A DNA stretch of 64,000 nt from NCBI GenBank assembly GCA_000818945.1, contig KN805371.1:186001-250000 (forward strand). The letters run 5' to 3'. Position numbers and translations under genes: made by a program. The notes under the pieces were generated by a model. That model was given only the letters and a program-made list of their open reading frames with translations. It ran no database searches and had not been told where the DNA came from. Numbering within the stretch: position 1 is the stretch's first letter; each line of letters starts with the position of its first letter. Below, piece by piece: positions 39,657 through 47,807 of the stretch. The stretch is from Schizochytrium sp. CCTCC M209059. Taxonomy: Eukaryota; Sar; Bigyra; Thraustochytrida; Thraustochytriidae.

Positions 39657-41582
39657 CTAAGAAGAGCACGAAAAGAAGGCAACGCCTGGCTTGCGACGAT
39701 GGCTCTCGGGAACACGTCGGTAGTAGGCGGCCTCGAGATCCGGGTGTTCGTCGTACGGCGTCTCAAACAGCTTTTGCATGGTGCGAAACGGGCCGTAGTC
39801 CTTGTTTTCGGCAGCTTCGTAAGCTTCCTTGAGCATCCATTCGCGCGGCACGTACTTGGGGTTATTGGCACGCATGGTGGCGAGACGCTTTTCTTCAGAC
39901 ATGTCAATGTCGGCATGGACCAGGACGAGCCACTGCGTAGCCCAGTTCTCGAGAGCCTTGCGCTGCTCCGCATCGAGAGGCTCGTAGGCGGCACGCTCTT
40001 CGAGCATGGCGACGAGGTCCGGAGCATTCTGGCGACTGATGACCTCGTTTGTGACATTCGAGAGCTCGCGAAAGAAAATCGTGTAGTCCATGTTGATGAG
40101 TGCCGGGTAAAGTGGCTGCCACAAATCCTTTTCAAGGCTCTCCTCGTCGTCACCAGGGCGAGCACTGGCGCTGAGGCCGAGCTTGCCACGAATCATGGCG
40201 TTGCGTTCCTCCGCAAGCATGGCTGGGTACCCGTCGCGCACAATCTCCTTGGCGCGAGCCAGGACATCAGGGTCACCCTCCTCCAAAAGAGGGGTGATGG
40301 CCTGAGCAAAGGTGGCAACATTGACCTGAGCGGCAACGCGTTGGCGCTCAAAGCCGAACTTGCGATCCGGGTCACTCGTGAACGGGGTCCACAGCGGGTG
40401 GTACGACTCGATGAAACCAAAGGGGCCATAGTCCATCGTGAGTCCGCTAAGAAGACAATTGTCCGAGTTCATGTTTCCTTGCACGTAGCCGACCCGGTTC
40501 CAGGCGGTGGCGAGGTGCGCTTGGCGCCGGGCGAGGACCGCGAGCATATCTACGAGGACTTCGGGCCAGCCAGACTTGATGCGAGGGACCAGGTTGGGAA
40601 ATTCAATGCGAATGCAATGCTTGAGAAACTTTTCGAGGCCTTCCTTGGCACCCTCCTCGCCGCGGACAAGTCGGCGCATGTAGAGTTCCGCTTGGCCAAC
40701 ACGCAGAAACGAACTGGCGGCACGGCACGTGATCGCGCATCGCTCCTTGCGCATAGTATCGGGAGGGAAATCGTAGTTGGAGGCCGGGACGGTATCACGG
40801 TACCAGGCACGCGGCACGGTCTCGACTTCGGAGGCAACGAGGGAAACGGCGCGAGTGGTTGGCACCCCCAAATGGTGCATTGCCTCGGAAACGAGGAACT
40901 CGCGGACGCTGGAGCGCAGGACGGCGCGGCCATCAAAATTACGAGCAAACGGCGTGGGTCCGCATCCCTTGAGCTGAAGCTCCCAGCGTGCGCCGTCGGC
41001 GCCCACGTACTCGCCAATCGAGCATGCGCGGCCATCGCCGTAACCCTTGCCGTTGAAGGGGTCGGGCGACTCGATGGGTTGACCGAAGACAGAGACGGCG
41101 TACGGCGTGCACCAGGAGTCGACGCCCTTGGTGTCTGCCGAAAAGAGGTCGAGAAAGTCCTCGCTGTCGATCATTTCCTGTGAGAGGCCGAGACGCTCGC
41201 TCATGTCCTCGGAGATGGCGATTCGGTATGGCTGGTGGAGCGGGGTGGGTTCAATGCGCACATAGTGGCCCGTTTCAACGGGGCGGGACTCTCTGTTGGG
41301 GAAGAGCTCGCGTTCGCGCGGGTCTGCGTCCAGGTCTTTGAGCAGCGAGTTATCGCGGCGGCCCAGAAAGGGTCCCAGCACGCCCTTGGTGATGGCGGCG
41401 TCGTCTTCGGCCGCCATTTGGTGGAGCAGCGTGGCCACCCCTCGCTTCGGCACGATCTCCGGCGCGGGCGGCGCCGCGAGCGAGGCCTGCGTCCTCTTCT
41501 GCGCCTTTGCTCCCCGCTCGCGAGGCTGTACGCTGCGCAGCTGCCTTCCGAGTCGAGCAAGGCGGTCTGCCTGTCGCGACAT
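39657..41582 (-). CDS. SELENOO: SelO protein adenylyltransferase (Cys form)
   Basis: 641-aa pseudokinase-fold AMPylator, in other species a mitochondrial enzyme that transfers AMP to redox proteins. Recognisable blocks: GDGRACSIGEYVG, RWELQLKGCGPTPFARNFDGRAVLRSSVREF, the SEAMHHLGVPTTRA block, and MNSDNCLLSGLTMDYGPFGFIESY, which holds the metal-binding Asn and Asp residues. The C-terminus reads SCSS before a TAG stop, so the antepenultimate position that is Sec in vertebrate SELENOO is Cys here, as in bacterial SelO. The N-terminus from the ATG at 41582 (MSRQADRLARLGRQLRSVQP) is Arg-rich with few acids, compatible with a mitochondrial presequence. The frame runs further upstream only through (GA)n and (AAGC)n repeats. 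Confidence 0.93.
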   Translation of the reverse strand: MSRQADRLARLGRQLRSVQPRERGAKAQKRTQASLAAPPAPEIVPKRGVATLLHQMAAEDDAAITKGVLGPFLGRRDNSLLKDLDADPRERELFPNRESRPVETGHYVRIEPTPLHQPYRIAISEDMSERLGLSQEMIDSEDFLDLFSADTKGVDSWCTPYAVSVFGQPIESPDPFNGKGYGDGRACSIGEYVGADGARWELQLKGCGPTPFARNFDGRAVLRSSVREFLVSEAMHHLGVPTTRAVSLVASEVETVPRAWYRDTVPASNYDFPPDTMRKERCAITCRAASSFLRVGQAELYMRRLVRGEEGAKEGLEKFLKHCIRIEFPNLVPRIKSGWPEVLVDMLAVLARRQAHLATAWNRVGYVQGNMNSDNCLLSGLTMDYGPFGFIESYHPLWTPFTSDPDRKFGFERQRVAAQVNVATFAQAITPLLEEGDPDVLARAKEIVRDGYPAMLAEERNAMIRGKLGLSASARPGDDEESLEKDLWQPLYPALINMDYTIFFRELSNVTNEVISRQNAPDLVAMLEERAAYEPLDAEQRKALENWATQWLVLVHADIDMSEEKRLATMRANNPKYVPREWMLKEAYEAAENKDYGPFRTMQKLFETPYDEHPDLEAAYYRRVPESHRRKPGVAFFSCSS

Positions 41583-41611
41583 GCCTCTTTTCTGCGTCCG
41601 TCCGATACTCC

Positions 41612-41613
<2 letters not shown>

Positions 41614-41648
<35 letters not shown>

Positions 41649-41649
41649 C
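41614..41649. repeat. (GCTT)n repeat in the SelO 5' flank
   Basis: Eight or nine GCTT units, 32 bp upstream of the SelO ATG on its coding strand reading AAGC. Confidence 0.9.
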
Positions 41650-41663
41650 GCCTCCGAGACGGC

Positions 41664-41667
<4 letters not shown>

Positions 41668-41696
<29 letters not shown>
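41668..41696. repeat. (TC)n tract in the SelO 5' flank
   Basis: About fourteen TC units, reading (GA)n on the SelO coding strand, 86 bp upstream of its ATG. Confidence 0.92.
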
Positions 41697-41698
<2 letters not shown>

Positions 41699-42167
41699 GC
41701 ACTCACGCACTCCCTGTTTGTTATTTTTTTCTTTATTGTCTCGCTTCCGCTCCCGGCCAAGAATGAGCGAGCTAGCGACAGCTCGCTCTCGGCGCTCGGC
41801 TCTTCGCGGTCGCTCGGCTCTTCGCGGTCGTCTTGGCTCTTCGCGGTCTTGGCGACTCGGACGAGCTCGGGTTTGGTTTTTGCTGGCGAGAAGGTCTTTG
41901 CGGGTTTGCTGCGATTTGGTCATCACCAATTCCTTGGTTACTCCTTCTTCGCCTCTCCTGCTCTTTCATATACCGCTACGTACATATACATTCTGTCTGC
42001 CTGAAAAGCTCTGCTGCAAATGAACAAGCAAGTTACAAGCAAGTAACAGCACGCACCAGCAACTGCAAGCTTTCGCAGCTCGCAACCCGCCAACAGAGCC
42101 AACTCGCCGTGACGCGCGGGGGACCTCCTGGACGTCCTCTCCACTGCCAAAAGCCAACATGCACATC

Positions 42168-42192
42168 ACCTCCTCCTCCTCCTCCTCCTCCA
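42168..42192. repeat. (TCC)n trinucleotide repeat
   Basis: Eight TCC units. Confidence 0.9.
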
Positions 42193-43304
42193 AGACCAGC
42201 TCCAATGAACGAACTCTCTCCCCGAGGCCCTCCTCTTCCACGGCGTCACCGCGGTCCTCGGTGTGCGGTGACGCGAGCGAGCGAGCGACCAAGGCGAGCG
42301 ACATGGCCAGCGGCAAGGCCGTGCGCGCCGTGTGCACCTCCTCCTCGCGCCCCGACCCTCGCGGCGCGCGGCGCGGCGCGGCGGGGCGACCAGCACGCTC
42401 CCGGCGGGCGGCGCGAGGCGGCCGTGCACGTGCTGGAGCGCCTTGTGCTGGTCCTCTTGCTGGTCGCGGACGCGGGCGGCGGGCGGGCGGGGCCACCCGG
42501 CGCAGGCATGTGCACCAGCAGCAGCCGCGCCTGCGAGCCAGAGCAGGCGCCCGCGGCCGGTAACATCGCACGCCGCCGCGTCGTGGCCTTGGGTCCGCGC
42601 GCGCGGCGCCTGCAAGGGTGGTGCGGCTCGCACCGACACCGCGGCATCGCGGCGCGCCGCAGCATTGGCCGCACCGCATCCGCATCCCCGAGCAGAGCAG
42701 AGCGAGCAGACTGGTCTCACCGCCGCGCCGCGCCGCGCGCAATGCGGCAGGCCATCGCGGCAGCTCTGCAGCTTCAGGTTGCTGACGCGGAGGAGGACGG
42801 GGTCGAGGACGTGGGTTTCATGCTGCTGTTGCTTGCTTGCAGCAGATGCATGCTTGCACGCGTGAATGAATGAATGAATGTACGTCGGGCTTGTGGCCTG
42901 ACTCAGGCTCCGAGAGATGGAGGGAGAGAAGGAGAGAGGGTTGTGCGCGCGTCCCGGGGCTCGCTCGCGGCGAGCGGGCGGGAGAATCCGCGCCAAGCCG
43001 CCACCGCAGGCCGGGGACACTGACCATATATATATATGGTGACTGAAGGCGACGCCTAGCGGTCTACTTGTACCGCTGATGCTTGCCGCGTGTGACTCGA
43101 AAGTCAGTTAGCTCCGCATTATGGAACGATGCACTCCCATCGTCGCAGCGGCTAGTTTCGCTGTCGCTGTCGCTGTCGCCGTCACTGTCGCTGTCGCGCG
43201 AGACCGCCGTCCGCAGCCGACATGCGACATGCGAGTCGCAGTCGCAGACAATCGAGGCACATCCGCCAGTAACTGAAAAAGAAAGGAGATAGGAAAAATA
43301 GGAC

Positions 43305-43345
43305 CGGCAAGCGCAACGCAAGCGCAACGCAAGCGCAACGCAAAG
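43305..43345. repeat. GCGCAACGCAA tandem array
   Basis: Three or more copies of an 11-bp unit GCAACGCAAGC, start of a long zone built from AAGC-containing short units. Confidence 0.75.
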
Positions 43346-43615
43346 CGAAAAGCACAACGTGGAAAACACGAAGGAAGCCGAAAGCAGTTGCTAGCTGCTA
43401 CAACAAAGACGAAGCGCAGCACAAATGTAAGCAAAATGCAAACGTAAGCAAACACAGCAAGGCCATGCACGAAGCGCAGAGCTCAAGCAAAGCACAAGCG
43501 AAGCGAAAACCAGACGCCATGGTATGCAAATGTAGCACAGGGGATGAAGGCAAGCTTTGTAAAAAGCAAACGCATGGCGAGCTAGCATACAGCAAACGTA
43601 ACGCAGTTGCATACG

Positions 43616-43680
43616 TGAAGCACGAAGCACGAAGCATGAAGCACGAAGCATGAAGCACAAAGCACGAAGTACGAAGCACA
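43616..43680. repeat. 7-bp CACGAAG/CATGAAG array
   Basis: Eight or nine copies of CA(C/T)(G/A)AAG. Confidence 0.8.
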
Positions 43681-43687
43681 GCAAGGA

Positions 43688-43737
43688 GCAAACTCAGAGC
43701 AAACTCAGAGCAAACTCAGAGCAAACTCAGAGCAAAT
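43688..43737. repeat. 11-bp GAGCAAACTCA array
   Basis: Four tandem copies plus a partial fifth. Confidence 0.85.
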
Positions 43738-44310
43738 GTACAGGAAACTCCAGGCAACCGTATGGCCAGCGGAGAAGCCAGCTGGTGCTAGTGCTGGTCC
43801 TAGTACTGGAGCTTAATGCATAGTGCCTAGTACCAGAGCCTCGTGCCAGCACAAGGCGCCAGTGATCAAAATAAAAGCGAGCAAGCAAGAAAGGAAGCAC
43901 AAGGCTCAAGTGAGAAAAGACGAAACGACGAAAATGAAAAGAATTGACATTCGTTTTTTGATGGCGACGCCAGACTAGACAAGGTGAAGCGTAGTAGGCG
44001 CAACGGCTCACGGCATACAAGATGCCAAAGTTCGGATGCGGCGTTGGGTTAACGTGGGTTAAAGCGCGCCCCCTCTTCCGCACCCTGGGGTCTAACCCCG
44101 CCACGCGGCTGCTATGAAAAACAGCACTATTTTACGTAACGGGATTGTCATCAGGTGGCAAACTTGTAAGCGGTGAGACGAGTCCTACTACGACAGAACA
44201 AAATCCATGGTCCTGGCGGTCGCGTGCCTCCGACTTGCGAACAGACACGGTATAGGCACTCCCTGCAAAAGGCTTTTGAAGGCGGTTCAGATTAGACCAC
44301 CAGCACTTCC

Positions 44311-45155
44311 TTAGCTCAGGAGCTCCTTAACGTCGTCCTTGATCGGCTGCTCAAACTTCTCCGGGTGAGGATGGTAGCGCTTGATCGGCTTGCCGTCGGG
44401 ACTGATGAGGAACCACTCAAAGTTCCAGATGACGTCCTGCGGCACAACCGGGCACCATCCCGCCGTGCGGAAAGTCTTGTTGTTCTGGATGCCGAACGGG
44501 TTTTCGAACTCATACTGCGGCGTAGTGTTACGCAGCGGCATGGCGTTGATGAGCGTCTTCCAGAACGGGTGGATGTTCTCGCCTGCGACTTCGCACTTCT
44601 CCATCAGCGTGCAGTTGGAGATGAAGCCCTATCAATCGCAATTGTCAAGCATACCAGTCATCCAGCCAGCCAAGACGTACGTTGTCAGTCACTATTTCCT
44701 TTTCCGCCCTACTACTACATGTAGTCAGGCATTGCATTGCATTGCGTTGCAATGCATTGTCTGATTTTTGGACTTACCTCACCAGGGCGCACGTGCTTGA
44801 GCGAGTTGAGAATCTCCTCCTTGTCGTGGTAGTTCTGGTATCCGTGCTGGTTGCACGGGAACAGAAGCACCTCGAGCTTGTCGCCATACTCCTCCTTGAG
44901 ATCGTTGGCGAGTTTAAACCCCATGGTCGTCGTGCCTCACGTGGTTGCCACGTTCGACACGAGGACGGCCTTGCCCTTGAGGTCGTCCAGCTTGACGGTC
45001 TTGCCCTCAATGAGCGTCTTGGCCTCCATGCCTGCGCCGATGAGCGTGTGCTCGCTCATCTCATACCGGGTCCGCTTGTTGCTCTCCGCCATGGTGCTCA
45101 GCCCGCGCCACGAGCTCCCCACCACGCGACTCTGTCGCACCGCCGCGCGAAGCAT
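44311..45155 (-). CDS. Selenocysteine glutathione peroxidase, two exons, in-frame TGA
   Basis: GPX1-like glutathione peroxidase that reduces hydroperoxides, 231 aa. Exon 1 is 45155-44778, exon 2 is 44628-44311, intron phase 0. Codon 73 (44939-44937) is TGA exactly where the family has selenocysteine: SNVATT-U-GTTTM. The other catalytic residues follow: Q107 in NQHGYQ, W194 and N195 in VIWNFEWF. The exon junction restores VRPGE|GFISNC, matching the GPX1 block VRPG-GF. C-terminus PDGKPIKRYHPH is GPX1-like. The N-terminus MLRAAVRQSRVVGSSWRGLST looks like a mitochondrial presequence, and M22 could start a cytosolic form. The final stop is TAA. Sec insertion needs a SECIS in the 3' UTR, which I could not identify. 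Family is certain; Sec decoding is strongly inferred. Confidence 0.9.
44629..44777 (-). other. GT-AG intron of the GPx gene
   Basis: 149-nt intron with donor GAG|GTAAGT and acceptor GATAG|GGC on the minus strand. Removing it joins two GPx blocks in phase 0. It is the only intron I can place with confidence in the window. Confidence 0.9.
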
Positions 45156-45228
45156 CTCTCGTCAGCCTCTCGTTCCGCGTCTGCTGCCTCCCTGCCGCCG
45201 TCGTCCGCGCCCGCCTCCTTCTCCGCTC

Positions 45229-45236
<8 letters not shown>

Positions 45237-45273
<37 letters not shown>

Positions 45274-45288
45274 TCTCTCCCTCTGTGC
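45237..45288. repeat. (CT)n tract in the GPx 5' flank
   Basis: About 50 bp of CT with two CCCT interruptions, starting about 80 bp upstream of the GPx ATG (minus strand). Confidence 0.92.
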
Positions 45289-45450
45289 GTCTGCGTGTCT
45301 GTTGGGGCCTGGCGCCCTTCCGACTGACTACCCACCCCACCTCCGCTTGACGCTGCGCCCTCCTTCCTGCTGCACAGCCTCTCGGCGGAACGGATCCGGA
45401 ACGTTCCATCGCGCTTTGTCTGGGCGTGGAGGCAGGAGAGATCGACCTGA

Positions 45451-45560
45451 CCGCTGGACGGGGTTGACGCAGGCAGGCAGGGTCGTCCTCCGCGCTGGCG
45501 AGGGGGGGCCGCTGGACGGGGTTGACGCAGGCAGGCAGGGTCGTCCTCCGCGCTGGCGAG
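45451..45560. repeat. 52-bp direct repeat, two copies
   Basis: Copies at 45451-45502 and 45509-45560 begin CCGCTGGACGGGG and end CGCTGGCGAG and read identical, spaced by six bases (58-bp period). Confidence 0.88.
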
Positions 45561-47279
45561 GCTGGCCAGCCAGCCAGCCAGCCAGCCTTGGCGAGGCGAG
45601 GCGAGGCCAGCGGCCCTCCTTCTCCGCGTACGCCGCCGGCCACGCGGGTAGATGGGTGGCAGAAACGCGGACGAGGGAGGGGCCACGCCGTGTGGTCGTG
45701 CGCGTGCCAGGCACGCAAGCATTCATCCAAGCCGTTCGGTCCCGCCATGCAACCATGCGTGCGACCGCTCCAAGCAGGGCGCACGGGGAGGAGAAGGAGG
45801 CGAGGGCGAGGTGGGCGGGCGGTCCGCGCGTGCCGCGTGCTCGCCGCCGCGTCTCTATCCACGTACCTGGTCTCGTTCTTGCAGAGGATGCGGTGATCTG
45901 CCACGATTAGGATCTGCCGCCTCTGCCAGGCAGCTGCAGCGTTCTTCGCCATGTTGTATAGGTATATGTACGTATAGTACTAGTACGTATTACAATAGCA
46001 TCACCGCCATGAATGAATGAATGAATACACCGCCCATGGCGCCCTCGCCGCCCCGGGACGGTTTTGTGGCAACGATCGCTCCTCTGCGCCGGTCTGGGCG
46101 CGTCGCTCCGCATGAGCTCGCCTCGGAGAGTCCGAGTCTGAGTCTGCCAGCTTGACAACGCTACGGCCAGGAGTGGGCCGGCGGCGCGTGCGGCGCGCGG
46201 CCCTGGGGTGCGTGCAAGGCGCACAACTTGGCATTTGTCAAGGTTAGTGGTGGATGCCATGATGGGACCGGTCGTTGACAGCGGCTGGCTGCTGGCATTG
46301 CGAGCGGCAGCGGAGCGCGCGACCGCGCGCACAAGGTACGTTGCAGCTGCAGCTGCAGCCGCAGCGGCTGGCGGCCACGGCTGAGCTGTGCTCGAGGCAC
46401 GGTCGGGCGGTCGGTCGGTTAAGGTATCTATCTTACTTGTGTTACAGACCAGATAGAAGAAATGATGGAAGACGGAGAAATTGCAATCCCGCGGTGAATG
46501 GTGAGTATAGTAGCCTGAGTAGTTCCAGCGCCTCAACGACCGCCAGCAGCGAGGCGACCGACCGACCAGCACTGCACCGTCTGCGGCCACGGCCAGGCCC
46601 AAGTGGCTGAGGGTGGTCAACGTGTTGAGGCTGTAAGAACCAAGGCGACGGTGGCTTGACGTTTCCTGGCTGCCAGCCAGTCGCTCACAAGTCACATATT
46701 CCTCACAGGCAGGCAGGCAGGCAGGCAAGCACGAGAATACTTGATTGCAGTTCACAGGCGAGCCACGGTTGCGGTTAGTTTTTATTTGCGCAGCCGAAAC
46801 TCCAAGACAATACAAGACAATACAAGAGAAGAGGAGGCAGGGCCCTGCAAAGCTACGTATGTAGCTCTCTGGCTTGCAGAAGTGAGGTCTGGCTGGAGGA
46901 CGCAACGAGCAACAGCAAGCACGGCAAGCTGGCTAATCGCGAATCAAGCTCGACGGACCAAAAGAGGGAACGAAGAGTCCCACGGTGACGCGAGGACACG
47001 GACAAGGACGAGGACAAGGACAAGAAGAAGAAAAGAGCAAACAGAGGCTGACCCGCAAGCATGATTAGTATTGTACACAGGGTTGAGAGAAGGTGGCTCG
47101 TGACTTTCCCAGGCTGCGCGGGCGACCGACCATAGTTGATTTCTGCCCGCGCGGCTGCGCTGCTCCCGATGTCTCAGACCTTGACGAAGTCGTCGCGGAT
47201 GGGTACAAGATGTAGCTCAAAGCCTAGCCATGGCGAGAAGAGGCTAGGTTCTATCTGCAGTGCTTGCATGCGGGGCCGC

Positions 47280-47807
47280 TCAGGCGTCGGCGGGGATCTC
47301 CTCGGCGGGGGCCTCGGCCTCCTCTGTCTTGGCGGCCTCGCCCTCCTCGGCGGGCGCAGCCTCGCCCTCGGCGGGTGCGGCAGCCTCGCCCTCGGCAGGA
47401 GCGGCAGCCTCGCCCTCGGCAGCAGGAGCGACCTCACCCTCAGCAGGAGCGGCGGCCTCGCCCTCAGCAGGAGCGGCGGCCTCGCCCTCGGCGGGCGCGG
47501 CAGCCTCACCCTCGGCGGGGGCGGCCTCGCCCTCGCCCTCAGCCGGCGCGGGCGCCTTGGCGGCCTTAATGTACTCCTCGAGCTGGGCCTTTTCGTACTC
47601 GTCGTTCACGCCATCGCCGATCTGGGCGAGGAGGGCGAGCGCCTTCTCCTTATCGAGCTGGTTGCCCTCGTGGGCGGCCACAGCCTCGGCGATCTCGTCC
47701 TTGGTCTTCTTGGAGCCATCCTCCATCTCGGCAGCCATCGTCTCGACGACGTCGAGAGCGGCCTTGTGGTCCTCCTCGAGGCTGGCGACGGAAACAGCGG
47801 AGCCCAT
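47280..47807 (-). CDS. N-myristoylation-type acidic protein with PAEGEA repeats
   Basis: 175 aa from the ATG at 47807. The start M-G-S-A-V-S fits the N-myristoylation consensus (Gly2, Ser6). Residues 9-80 are helical and charged (LEEDHKAALDVVETMAAEMEDGSKKTKDEIAEAV, then a segment ending EYIKAAKAP). The second half is about ten near-perfect repeats of A-P-A-E-G-E-A, ending in an acidic tail. The composition (Ala, Glu, Pro, Gly, hardly any hydrophobic core) recalls metazoan BASP1/MARCKS-type membrane-associated effectors, but I see no sequence homology and treat that as analogy. The myristoyl group would tether it to a membrane. No enzymatic domain. The frame continues upstream to 48020 through Ser/Lys/Gln low complexity. 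Stop is TGA. Confidence 0.72.
   Translation of the reverse strand: MGSAVSVASLEEDHKAALDVVETMAAEMEDGSKKTKDEIAEAVAAHEGNQLDKEKALALLAQIGDGVNDEYEKAQLEEYIKAAKAPAPAEGEGEAAPAEGEAAAPAEGEAAAPAEGEAAAPAEGEVAPAAEGEAAAPAEGEAAAPAEGEAAPAEEGEAAKTEEAEAPAEEIPADA

Larger units (their letters stand above)
41583..44310. other. Repeat-rich intergenic region upstream of SelO and downstream of GPx
   Basis: 2.7 kb. Holds (GCTT)n, (TC)n, (TCC)n and several longer arrays listed separately, plus an AT palindrome at 43023-43040 (ACCATATATATATATGGT). The part from about 44310 down to 43700 should include the GPx 3' UTR on the minus strand. I found no convincing SECIS element there by eye. Long frames at 42.0-43.0 kb are Ala/Arg low complexity and not called. 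Confidence 0.5.
45156..47279. other. Repeat-rich intergenic region, no supported gene
   Basis: 2.1 kb. Contains (CT)n at 45237-45288, which is (GA)n in the GPx 5' flank, a 52-bp direct duplication at 45451-45560, an (AATG)4 run at about 46010, GCAGCT-type repeats at about 46345-46370 and AGGC units at 46709-46728. Open frames are low complexity and partly duplicated by the repeat, so none is called. Confidence 0.5.

Noticed and set aside
39699..41183. A 494-codon open frame on the plus strand opposite SelO
   Set aside because: It is antisense to a well-conserved gene. High GC at third codon positions keeps antisense frames open, and the product has no recognisable motifs.
44146..44152. TGATGAC on the GPx minus-strand flank as the 5' core of a SECIS
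   Set aside because: The following sequence has no paired helix with an opposing GA at the right distance.
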